This document shows positions 35,730 through 43,946 of a stretch of DNA of 64,000 bases, one piece after another; position 1 is the first letter of the stretch; each line of letters starts with the position of its first letter. The translations under genes and the position numbers were made by a program. Origin of the DNA: Betaproteobacteria bacterium UBA5216. GTDB lineage: Bacteria > Pseudomonadota > Gammaproteobacteria > Burkholderiales > SG8-41. Under the pieces are notes generated by a model. It made no database searches. It was not told where the DNA came from and was given only the letters and a program-made list of their open reading frames with translations. The DNA is taken from the NCBI GenBank assembly GCA_002412495.1, contig DHVE01000125.1, positions 79,192 to 143,191 of the forward strand. The letters are read 5' to 3'.

Positions 35730-37315
35730 TTGTTTCCCCGCGCTGTGCCGCGCGGCGCGCGTGGTGTGATGCGCGTAATCACATAATCACCATCCTTGCC
35801 GGGCTCGGCGAGCATGTCGAATTCGATTTCGTCGCCTGGTTTGGCTTTCTCCAGCAACGCCTTGTCGGCGGCGCGGAACATCATGGTCATGGCGGGCCAC
35901 TTCATCGCGGGTATCGGCGCGTGCGTCAGTTCGAGCATGCCATCCTTGGCGTCTATACGGTTGATCTTACCGGTGGCGGTGTGCTGCGGGGATTGAGGGG
36001 ACACAGTGGTGGCCGGCACAGACTGGGGTGCCGCCGGTTCGGATTGCAAACGGTTCAGCGTCGTTTTCAGGCTCGATTCGGAATCGATCAGGAATTGTCC
36101 TGACGCGACAACCTTTTGTCCGGCCGTCAGCCCCTTGCGTATCTCGATCATGCCACCGCTGTCGCGACCGGATTCAACGTCAACCGGACGGAACGTGCCG
36201 CCGGCCTCTGCGACGATGACGACATTGCGTTTGCCAGTGCTGATCACAGCCTCGGCCGGGATCGTCAACAGGGTCTTGCTTTCGTCGCCCAATGTCACCG
36301 TGACAAACATGCCCGGTTTAAGCCGCGCGCCGGGATTGTTGAGCACGATGCGCGCCTTGATCGTGCGTGTGGTGGCGTTCACATCCGGCAACAGCGTGGC
36401 TACCGTGCCCTTGTAAATCGCATCGGGCAGCGCGGTCGCGCGTACCGTCACCAACGCGCCCGAGCGCACCAGTGCGGCTTCGCTTTCCGGCACCTCCGCA
36501 TGCACCCATACCGAACCGAGACTGGCCAGGCGGTAGAGCGGCATGCCGGAACTGACCGCCATGCCGTCACGCGCGTTTATTTCCCAGACCACGCTGGCGT
36601 CGGGCGCCTGGAGCGTGATGCGCGGCTCGGCCTTGCCGTTTTGTTCGATGTGTTGAATCTGCGCCTCCGGCACACCGAGTAACAGCAGGCGGCCGCGCGC
36701 GGCCTGCGCGATGGCAGACACGTCCGGCTGGGTGCTGCGTTTCAGGGCCAGATACTCCTCCTGCGCGGCCAGCCATTCAGCCGAATAAATATCGGCAAGC
36801 GCCTGCCCGCGCGTCACGGTGTCGTATTGCGCGCGCACGTGCAGTTTTTCGATGTAGCCGTTGACGCGTGCTTGTACGGCACTCAACGAGCGTTCGTCCA
36901 CGCTTACCGTGCCGGTCACGGTGAACCCCATCGGCATGCGCGATTCCGTCACCGAGGCAATGCGGATGCCGAGATTCTGCGCGGTACGCGCGTTGATGGT
37001 TACCTTGCCTTCATCCGTTGCGCCGGCGCCTTCATCGGCATACACCGGCACCAGCTCCATGTTCATGAACGGCGATTTGCCGGGCTTGTCGAAGCGGGCG
37101 CCGGGCACCATCGGGTCATGCCAGTAGAGTACACGGCGCCCAGCCGACGATGCAGCTTCGGATTTTGGCAGGGTGGCGGAGGACGCGGGGCTGGGCACAG
37201 CGGGTTCCGTGGGCGTGCCGTGTGTGGTATGTCGGGCATACCAATAGCCGCCGGCGACGCCGGCAAGAGCGATCACCAGTCCTGCCAATAGTGTGGCAAA
37301 TGCATTGCGGGTCAT
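35726..37315 (-). CDS. cusB: Copper/silver efflux adaptor CusB with C-terminal CusF-like domain
   Basis: A 529-residue periplasmic adaptor. An N-terminal membrane anchor is followed by the metal-binding start WHDPMVPGARFDKPGKSPF with further Met residues in FMNMELVP, like the Met triad of CusB. The barrel-sandwich and beta-barrel adaptor domains lie in the middle. Residues about 440-520 form a CusF-like copper-chaperone domain with the expected His, Trp and two Met in LTHAPIPAMKWPAMTMMF. The fusion means adaptor and metal carrier are one chain. It overlaps cusA and cusC by four bases each. Confidence 0.95.
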   Translation of the reverse strand: MTRNAFATLLAGLVIALAGVAGGYWYARHTTHGTPTEPAVPSPASSATLPKSEAASSAGRRVLYWHDPMVPGARFDKPGKSPFMNMELVPVYADEGAGATDEGKVTINARTAQNLGIRIASVTESRMPMGFTVTGTVSVDERSLSAVQARVNGYIEKLHVRAQYDTVTRGQALADIYSAEWLAAQEEYLALKRSTQPDVSAIAQAARGRLLLLGVPEAQIQHIEQNGKAEPRITLQAPDASVVWEINARDGMAVSSGMPLYRLASLGSVWVHAEVPESEAALVRSGALVTVRATALPDAIYKGTVATLLPDVNATTRTIKARIVLNNPGARLKPGMFVTVTLGDESKTLLTIPAEAVISTGKRNVVIVAEAGGTFRPVDVESGRDSGGMIEIRKGLTAGQKVVASGQFLIDSESSLKTTLNRLQSEPAAPQSVPATTVSPQSPQHTATGKINRIDAKDGMLELTHAPIPAMKWPAMTMMFRAADKALLEKAKPGDEIEFDMLAEPGKDGDYVITRITPRAPRGTARGNK

Positions 37316-38628
37316 TTGACGACCTCCTCGGGCAGAAAATAAATGAGCTGCGCGTAGGCGCGGCCCTGCTCGGCTGCCAATTGAAGTTTTTGCAGACGCA
37401 GATCCAGTTCCATGCGGCGTGCATCGAGCACGGCAGCCAGTGAACTCAGGCCGCTGCGGTAAGCGGCTAGCGCCACCGCAGCGTTATCGCGCGCCAGTGG
37501 CAGCAGGGTGTCATCAAAGCGCTTCAGGCGCTGCGTGGCCGATTGCCACACCGCGCGTGCGGCGGCTGCTTCCGCAACGTGTTGCCGCAACGCGTCTTCG
37601 CGCAGCGCGCGCGCCTGTTCCACTTGCGCGAGACGCATCGCGGCTTCGCGATTCTGCCGGCGTTCGGCGAACACCGGCAGGTCTATCGACACCTGAAACG
37701 TCAGCATGTTGCTGTAGCCGGGGCCGCGTTGTGCATAGCTAACCTCTAGCCCCCAGTCCGGCTTGGTGGCGGCTTTGGCGATGTCAGCCTCGCTCTGCGC
37801 GATGTCGATTTGACGTTCCAGTGAAAGCAGATGTGGGTGATGCGGCGCATGTGGGTCGCCACTCGCCGTGGCGAGCGGTGGGTCTGCCGTCATGCCGGCC
37901 ACGGTGTCCGGCGGCGCTGACAGCGGACGTTTGGCCGAATTGCCCAGCCAGCGTCCCAGCATGGCTTGCGCGCGCGCCGCCTGCTTTTCAAATTCAGTGC
38001 GGCGATTGAGCAGCATTTGCATTGTGGATTCCAGCGTGATCCGTTCCGCCAGCGTGACGCGATTGGCTGCAATGCCGGCTTGCAGGGCCTCGCGCTGCAA
38101 GAGGGTCTCGGCGTATTGCGCATCTACCGCTTTCGCCATCTGTCCGGCGTAATAGAGTTCCATCCACGCCGTGGCGGCATCACGTCGCACGCCGGCGCGG
38201 GTGTCGCCGAGCAGCGCTTGTTCGCGCGCGAGTTGATGTTCCGCGCGTTGTCCTTTCAATTCGCGCTTTTCGCCACGCGTGAACTCCTGGGCCACGCCGA
38301 TGCGGCGCATGGTCATGAAATCGCGCGTCAGACTATAGCGGTCCGCGCCGTCGAGCGGCAGGTTATCGATACCTAGCTTGAGCTTGGGATCGGGTAACTC
38401 CCGCGCCGATCCGGTGACGGCTTCGGCGGCCGCGATGGCTGAACGCTGTGCGGCGAGCAGGGATGATTCTTGCACTGCAATCGCGAGCGCTTCGTTGAGT
38501 GTGAGCGGATTCGCAGCCAGTAACCGCAAGGGCAAGCCCAGTAACAGCATGATAAGCAACGTGCCGCACATGACGCCGCGACGGCACGGGGATGAATATA
38601 ACGGGAATGCAATGTTTGTGCAGGACAT
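37312..38628 (-). CDS. cusC: Outer-membrane efflux channel CusC-like (TolC family)
   Basis: A 438-residue outer-membrane efflux protein with a signal sequence (residues about 20-38, LLIMLLLGLPLRLLAA) and two OEP repeats rich in Ala-containing coiled-coil helices. It starts LTLNEALAIAVQES, the usual OEP opening. GGAGG precedes the start at 38628. It forms the outer-membrane exit duct for CusBA. It is less similar to E. coli CusC than the partners are, so the name rests mainly on the operon. Confidence 0.9.
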   Translation of the reverse strand: MSCTNIAFPLYSSPCRRGVMCGTLLIMLLLGLPLRLLAANPLTLNEALAIAVQESSLLAAQRSAIAAAEAVTGSARELPDPKLKLGIDNLPLDGADRYSLTRDFMTMRRIGVAQEFTRGEKRELKGQRAEHQLAREQALLGDTRAGVRRDAATAWMELYYAGQMAKAVDAQYAETLLQREALQAGIAANRVTLAERITLESTMQMLLNRRTEFEKQAARAQAMLGRWLGNSAKRPLSAPPDTVAGMTADPPLATASGDPHAPHHPHLLSLERQIDIAQSEADIAKAATKPDWGLEVSYAQRGPGYSNMLTFQVSIDLPVFAERRQNREAAMRLAQVEQARALREDALRQHVAEAAAARAVWQSATQRLKRFDDTLLPLARDNAAVALAAYRSGLSSLAAVLDARRMELDLRLQKLQLAAEQGRAYAQLIYFLPEEVVK

Positions 38629-38692
38629 AAAACCTCCGCCAGTTCGTTAATGGACGCACCGGTACAGCGCCAGTGCAACGAACAGCAGAGGT

Positions 38693-39124
38693 TTAAATCA
38701 GCAGACGGCAGTACGCGAGTATTAGCGGCGGTGATGCGGCATGGGCGACGATGGGTCCGTGCGCTTGCGCGGTGAGCGGACGCGTACACAACGTGCGCAC
38801 ATCAACCACGGTAAGAAGCACCGCGGTTGCATCAGGAACATGGATTTTTGCGGTTTCAAATGACGCGTCACGCGACGGGCAGCGTGTCGCGCAATCGTGC
38901 GCCGGCAAAGGGCGCTCGTCGTTCAGCGCGTGGTGTTCGCAGGGAGCCGCCGCGGTGACGTCGATTGCAGAGGCCTGCGCGGCCGTGGCGGCGCTCGCCG
39001 ATGGTGTGAGAGTGCAAGCGAACACCGCAGCCGCGGTCTGACACAACAGCAGTATCAGCGTGGAAAGGGCCACAACAACTTGCCGGGCCAATCGGGGGCG
39101 CATCGTGCGCCGCCAAGTCTTCAT
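38693..39124 (-). CDS. Small Cys/His-containing exported protein upstream of cusCBA
   Basis: A 143-residue protein of unknown family. An N-terminal hydrophobic signal or anchor (residues 13-35, VVVALSTLILLLCQTAAAVF) precedes a region with Cys and His residues in ACTL, PCEHHAL and HDCATRCPS. The C-terminus ends in YCRLLI. It lies 64 bases upstream of cusC in the same direction. Position and ligand residues suggest a role in metal sensing or periplasmic metal binding, which is inference. An alternative start is at 39103. Confidence 0.6.
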   Translation of the reverse strand: MKTWRRTMRPRLARQVVVALSTLILLLCQTAAAVFACTLTPSASAATAAQASAIDVTAAAPCEHHALNDERPLPAHDCATRCPSRDASFETAKIHVPDATAVLLTVVDVRTLCTRPLTAQAHGPIVAHAASPPLILAYCRLLI

Positions 39125-39325
39125 TGATGGACTGTGAACTATTGTAAGTATTTGATTATTAAATAATAATTTTAATATAGTCTTGTTATTGTAACGCAGC
39201 GTGACACAATGCCAAGCATGGAGCATTGATATGGCGCAATCGGATGCACATTATCGCCACGGGCTATTTTTTATTGCGTGCAGAGTAGCAGGCCAGCAGG
39301 ACGGTGAGTGCCAATCCGCACTGGA

Positions 39326-39339
39326 TTGATGCAAGTCAA
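39326..39339 (+). promoter_or_regulatory. FNR/Anr-type box upstream of ald
   Basis: TTGATGCAAGTCAA matches the consensus TTGAT-N4-ATCAA at nine of ten positions. Its centre (39332.5) would be -41.5 for a start at 39374, and TCTGAT at 39362-39367 is at the right place for a -10. The ald ATG is 27 bases further on. The rest of the 276-base cus-ald gap is AT-rich and should also hold the divergent cus promoter. Confidence 0.65.
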
Positions 39340-39400
39340 ACCCCGGCCAGTCCCATCATGGTCTGATGCGGTTAGTCCAAGAAGAGTTGCGGAGGTCGCA

Positions 39401-40513
39401 ATGCGCATCGGCGTGCCAACGGAAATCAAGAACCACGAATATCGCGTGGGTGCCACGCCGGATGGCGTGCGTGAACTGGTGGCGGCGGGGCATGGCGTGT
39501 TGGTGCAGGCCGGGGCCGGTGCTGCCGTCGGTTATGCTGACAGCCATTATCTTGACGCGGGCGCGCGTATCGTCGGCGATGCGCGCGCGGTTTATGAATG
39601 CGAGCTGGTCATCAAGGTAAAAGAGCCGCAGCCGGCTGAATTCGCGCTCACGCATCCTGGTCAAATATTGTACTGTTATCAGCATTTCGCGCCGGATCCG
39701 ATGCTGCTGGACGCCATGATCGAGCGTGGTGTCGCCTGCGTGGCCTATGAAACCGTGACTGCGCCTGACGGTTCGCTGCCGCTGCTGATTCCGATGTCGC
39801 AGATCGCGGGGCGTCTGGCGCCGCAGTTCGGCGCTTGGGCGTTGCAAATGGCCAATGGCGGCGGCGGTGTGCTGCTCGGCGGTGTGCCGGGAGTTATGCC
39901 TGGCAAAGTGGTGGTGATCGGCGGCGGCGCGGTGGGGGTTAACGCCGCGCGCGTGGCCATCGGCATGGGTGCGGATGTCACGCTGCTGGATCGCAGCGCT
40001 GCGACACTGGCGCGCTTGGAGGAGGTTTTCGGCGCGCGGCTGAAGACCGTGATTTCATCGGCACGGTCGGTATCAATGCAGGTGCGGGACGCCGATCTCG
40101 TGATCGGCGCCGTGCTGCTGCGCGGACAACGGGCGCCCAAGCTGATGACCGCGGAAGATGTTAAACACATGCGCAATGGTTCGGTGATCGTCGATGTGGC
40201 CATCGATCAGGGCGGCATGTGCGAGACGTCACGTCCCACGTCGCATTCAAACCCGCTTTACGTCGTGCATGGCGTGGTGCATTGCTGCGTGCCGAATATG
40301 CCTTCTGCGGTAGCGCGTACCGCAACCCAGGCACTGACGCAGGTGACACTGCCCCATGCGCTGGCGATTGCCAATCGGGGTTTGCGCGCGGCCATCACGG
40401 ACGATGCAGGACTGCGCGAAGGCTTGCAGGTCTGCGCGGGGCATGTCACGCACGCCGGACTTGCGCAGGACACCGGTCGCGCCTTCGTGGATGCGCTGAC
40501 GGCACTCAGGTAA
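39401..40513 (+). CDS. ald: Alanine dehydrogenase
   Basis: A 370-residue NAD-dependent alanine dehydrogenase. The opening MRIGVPTEIKNHEYRVGATP carries the substrate-binding Arg, KVKEPQPAEF carries the catalytic Lys, and VVIGGGAVGVNAARVA is the NAD loop. GSVIVDVAIDQGGMCETSRPTSH is a family block seen in shorter pieces. It interconverts alanine and pyruvate plus ammonia, often used at low oxygen to recycle NADH. GGAGG precedes the ATG, and an FNR-type box lies upstream. Confidence 0.95.
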   Translation: MRIGVPTEIKNHEYRVGATPDGVRELVAAGHGVLVQAGAGAAVGYADSHYLDAGARIVGDARAVYECELVIKVKEPQPAEFALTHPGQILYCYQHFAPDPMLLDAMIERGVACVAYETVTAPDGSLPLLIPMSQIAGRLAPQFGAWALQMANGGGGVLLGGVPGVMPGKVVVIGGGAVGVNAARVAIGMGADVTLLDRSAATLARLEEVFGARLKTVISSARSVSMQVRDADLVIGAVLLRGQRAPKLMTAEDVKHMRNGSVIVDVAIDQGGMCETSRPTSHSNPLYVVHGVVHCCVPNMPSAVARTATQALTQVTLPHALAIANRGLRAAITDDAGLREGLQVCAGHVTHAGLAQDTGRAFVDALTALR

Positions 40514-40563
40514 ATTGCTGCTGCGGCCATTTTCTGCCGCCGTCCGGTACACTCGACGTGCGA

Positions 40564-40577
40564 TTGACCTGTATCAA
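40564..40577 (+). promoter_or_regulatory. FNR/Anr-type box upstream of the CBS gene operon
   Basis: TTGACCTGTATCAA matches the consensus at nine of ten positions. With its centre at -41.5 the start would be 40612, and TAAAAT at 40599-40604 is a strong -10 within one base of the ideal place. The CBS gene begins at 40716, giving a leader of about 104 bases. Nothing else is seen in this 202-base gap. Confidence 0.7.
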
Positions 40578-40715
40578 CACACTTGCGGGCCGTACTTCTA
40601 AAATTGTCTGACCGTATGACTAGTACGAATTGGACGGGTAGGAATAGCAGTTGCACATCCGGCAAGCATGCCTCGTTGGCATCGCATCACAGTATCAAGA
40701 TCATGGAGAGAGATT

Positions 40716-41165
40716 ATGACTATCGGAGAGATTTGCAATCGGGAGGTCGTGTATGTAAGCCGGGATGTGGCGGTGAATGCGGCGTGCAAGCTGATGCGCC
40801 ATTACCATGTGGGCAGTCTGGTGGTGGTAGACGAGTCGGACGGCAAGCGCGTGCCCGTGGGCATACTGACCGACCGCGATGTCGTGGTTGAAATAGACGC
40901 CATGGATCTTGACGCAAAGGTCATTACCGTGGGGGACATCATGTCGCCGGAACTGACGACCGTGACGGAGAGCATGGGGGTGCATGAAACCGTCGAGATC
41001 ATGCGGTTTAAAGGCGTGCGCCGCCTGCCCATTGTGGATGCGGAAAACCGGCTGGTGGGCATTGTTACGATCGACGATCTTCTTGAAGTGCTTGCCGAAG
41101 AGCTGACGGGTATTGCGCGTATCGTGGCACGGGAACAAACGCACGAGCAGCAAGCGCGCCGATAA
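40716..41165 (+). CDS. CBS-domain pair protein
   Basis: A 149-residue cytoplasmic protein made of two CBS motifs (residues about 7-65 and 72-130, the second with RRLPIVDAENRLVGIVTIDDLL) and a short basic tail. CBS pairs bind adenosine nucleotides such as AMP, ATP or NAD and act as energy sensors. GGAGAG precedes the ATG. It leads a likely operon with an acyl-CoA ligase and a P-type ATPase. A TATAAT at 41194-41199 in the following 72-base gap could give the ligase an extra promoter. Confidence 0.88.
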   Translation: MTIGEICNREVVYVSRDVAVNAACKLMRHYHVGSLVVVDESDGKRVPVGILTDRDVVVEIDAMDLDAKVITVGDIMSPELTTVTESMGVHETVEIMRFKGVRRLPIVDAENRLVGIVTIDDLLEVLAEELTGIARIVAREQTHEQQARR

Positions 41166-41237
41166 GCCGCGTTCCTTGCGGCGCGTGGCCTCATATAATA
41201 GGGGCTGGCCCACCGTGCCATTATCAGGCGGAACCCC

Positions 41238-43946
41238 ATGAGCGTGCGCAATCTTGAATACTTGTTCCGTCCGGCATCTATTGCCGTGATCGGCGCGTCC
41301 GATCGCGCGGGCAGCGTTGGCGCGACCGTGATCCGCAACCTCGCCGCCGGGGGATTTGCCGGATCGGTTTATCCGGTGAATCCTGCGCACCTGCACGTGC
41401 ACGGCATGCGCGCGTATGCGGACGTGGCCAGCCTGCCGCAGACGCCCGACCTCGCCGTTATCGCAACGCCGCCGGCCACGGTGCCGGGACTTATCGCGGC
41501 GCTAGGCACGCGCGGCACGCGTGCGGCCGTGGTGCTGACGGCGGGATTGTCGGCGCTGCGCGACGCACAAGGCAGGACATTGGTGTCGGCGATGATCGAA
41601 AACGCGCGCCCGCATTTAATGCGGATACTGGGACCGAACACCGTCGGCCTGTTGACGCCGGGTCTCGGCATCAATGCCAGCTTCGCGCATACGGCGGCGC
41701 TGCCGGGAAACCTTGCCTTTGTGTCGCAAAGTGGCGGCATGACCACGGCGGTGCTCGATTGGGCAAAATCGCGCGGCATCGGTTTTTCGCATTTTATTTC
41801 GCTGGGAAATTCCGTCGACGTGGATTTTGGCGACGTGCTGGATTATCTGGCCAGTGACGGCGGCACGCGCGCCATCCTGATGTACGTTGAGTCGATTACC
41901 GCCGCGCGTAAATTCATGTCGGCAGCGCGCGCTGCCGCGCGCAATAAACCGGTGCTGCTGGTCAAGGCGGGCCGCGCCCCGGAAGGCGCGCGCGCGGCCG
42001 CGTCGCATACAGGCGCTCTTGCGGGCGCGGACGATGTCTACGATGCGGCAATCCGCCGCGCTGGCATGTTGCGTGTGGATACCATTCAGGAACTTTTTGA
42101 CATGGTTGAAACGCTGGCGCGCGCGCAGCCGGTGCACGGCAGCCGTCTCGCGATTTTGACCAATGGCGGCGGTCCCGGCGTCATGGCGGCGGACGCCATG
42201 GCGATGCGCGGTGGGCAACTCGCGCAATTATCGGAAACGACGCTCGATGCATTACAGCGCGTTCTGCCCGCGACCTGGTCGCATGGCAATCCGGTGGACA
42301 TCGTGGGAGACGCGACCGCGTCACGCTACGCCACGGCCCTCGACGTGCTGCTGGGGGACACCGGCCATGATGCCATTCTGTTTATCCACGTGCCGACCGC
42401 CATCGTGGCGCCAGCCGACATTGCACGCGCTTGCGCGGAGCGGATCAAGGGCCACCGCGTGCTGGCCTGCTGGCTGGGTGCCGATGCGGTGGCAGAGGCT
42501 CAACATATCTTCGAGTCACAAGGTGTGCCCTGTTACAACACGCCGGAACAGGCGGTCAGCGCGTTTCTGCAACTCGCGGCGTATTATCACAACCAGCAAT
42601 TGCTCATGCAGACGCCGCCGTCGATACCACAGGGCTTCACGCCGGACGCGGCGACGGCGCGCCGTGTCATCGGCGAAGCGCTGCAGCGCGATGGTGAATG
42701 GCTGACCGAGGCCGAAACCCGCCGTGTGCTGGAGGCGTACTGCATACCAGTGGTTCGCACATCCAGCGCGGCGGACGTGGAGGCGGCGGTGCGGGCAGCG
42801 ACCGAGCTGGGATTCCCGGTCACGCTGAAGATTGTGTCGCCGCAAATTGTCCATAAGTCCGACGTGGGCGGCGTGGTTTTGAATCTGGCGAATGCAGATG
42901 AAGTACGGCGCGCCGCCACCGCCATGGCGGCGCGCGTGTGCGAACGCATGCCGCAGGCGCAAATCACCGGGTATACGGTGCAGGAAATGATCGTCAGGCC
43001 GGGGGCGCACGAAGTGATTGTCGGCGCGGCGGTGGATGCGGTGTTTGGGCCGGTCATCCTGTTCGGGCAGGGTGGCGTGGCCGTGGAAGTGGTGGCCGAC
43101 CGCGCGGTAGGGTTGCCGCCATTAAATATGACGCTGGCCGCGGACATGGTTTCGCACACGCGCGTGTCGCGGCTGCTGAATGGTTATCGAGACCGGCCGG
43201 CGGCGAATCGCGATGCGCTGCATCTCACACTGGTGCAGGTGTCGCAACTGGTGGCGGATATGCCCGGCATCGTGGAAATAGACATTAATCCATTGCTGCT
43301 GGACGAGCAGGGCGTCATCGCGCTTGATGCGCGCATCCGCATCGCGAAGCCCGATCAGGCCAGCGCTGGCCGGCTGGCCATCCGGCCATATCCGAGCGAA
43401 CTGGAAGAGCGCGTAACGCAAATGGGTCGCGAGGTGCTGTTGCGGCCGATCCGGCCCGAGGACGAACCGCAGCACGCCCAATTTTTGCGGCACGTGGATG
43501 CGGAAGACCTGCGTTTGCGGTTTTTTCACTCGGTGCGCGTGCTGTCGCATGACCAGTTGGCGCGCTTTACGCAAATCGATTACGACCGCGAGATGGCGTT
43601 CATCGCGTGTGTCGACGAGGGAACGGCCACGGCCGAAACCTGGGGCGTGGTGCGCGCGATCGCCGACCCCGACAACGCCAGCGCCGAATTCGCCATACTG
43701 GTGCGATCCGACCGCAAGGGACAGGGACTCGGATGGCTGTTGATGAAAAAAATCATTGATTATTGCGCCGCGCGCGGCACCGGCGCGTTGATCGGCGCGG
43801 CGTTGCGTGGCAACGAGCGCATGCTGGCGCTGGCGCGCGAATTGGGGTTTTCGCTGCATTACGGTAACGACATGGGACTTGTACAATTGAACTTGCCGCT
43901 GCGTGGTGGCCAACGGCAAGGGGAAAGCACGTTGCCGGGAGCATGA
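41238..43946 (+). CDS. Acetyl-CoA synthetase (ADP-forming)-like protein with C-terminal GNAT acetyltransferase (Pat/PatZ-like)
   Basis: A 902-residue multidomain protein. It has an N-terminal CoA-binding domain (SIAVIGASDRAGSVGATVIRN), a succinyl-CoA-ligase-like part with ASHTGALAGADD, an ATP-grasp domain (FPVTLKIVSPQIVHKSDVGG) and a C-terminal GNAT domain whose acetyl-CoA loop is RKGQGLGWLLMKKI. This architecture is that of the Pat/PatZ (YfiQ) protein lysine acetyltransferases, in which the ligase part usually lacks activity. Here the phospho-His context appears kept, so ligase activity is possible. It overlaps the ATPase gene by four bases. Confidence 0.9.
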   Translation: MSVRNLEYLFRPASIAVIGASDRAGSVGATVIRNLAAGGFAGSVYPVNPAHLHVHGMRAYADVASLPQTPDLAVIATPPATVPGLIAALGTRGTRAAVVLTAGLSALRDAQGRTLVSAMIENARPHLMRILGPNTVGLLTPGLGINASFAHTAALPGNLAFVSQSGGMTTAVLDWAKSRGIGFSHFISLGNSVDVDFGDVLDYLASDGGTRAILMYVESITAARKFMSAARAAARNKPVLLVKAGRAPEGARAAASHTGALAGADDVYDAAIRRAGMLRVDTIQELFDMVETLARAQPVHGSRLAILTNGGGPGVMAADAMAMRGGQLAQLSETTLDALQRVLPATWSHGNPVDIVGDATASRYATALDVLLGDTGHDAILFIHVPTAIVAPADIARACAERIKGHRVLACWLGADAVAEAQHIFESQGVPCYNTPEQAVSAFLQLAAYYHNQQLLMQTPPSIPQGFTPDAATARRVIGEALQRDGEWLTEAETRRVLEAYCIPVVRTSSAADVEAAVRAATELGFPVTLKIVSPQIVHKSDVGGVVLNLANADEVRRAATAMAARVCERMPQAQITGYTVQEMIVRPGAHEVIVGAAVDAVFGPVILFGQGGVAVEVVADRAVGLPPLNMTLAADMVSHTRVSRLLNGYRDRPAANRDALHLTLVQVSQLVADMPGIVEIDINPLLLDEQGVIALDARIRIAKPDQASAGRLAIRPYPSELEERVTQMGREVLLRPIRPEDEPQHAQFLRHVDAEDLRLRFFHSVRVLSHDQLARFTQIDYDREMAFIACVDEGTATAETWGVVRAIADPDNASAEFAILVRSDRKGQGLGWLLMKKIIDYCAARGTGALIGAALRGNERMLALARELGFSLHYGNDMGLVQLNLPLRGGQRQGESTLPGA

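Noticed and set aside
39226..39239. Possible further FNR-like box TTGATATGGCGCAA upstream of ald
   Set aside because: Only eight of ten positions match, and a better box 100 bases downstream has the right spacing to ald.
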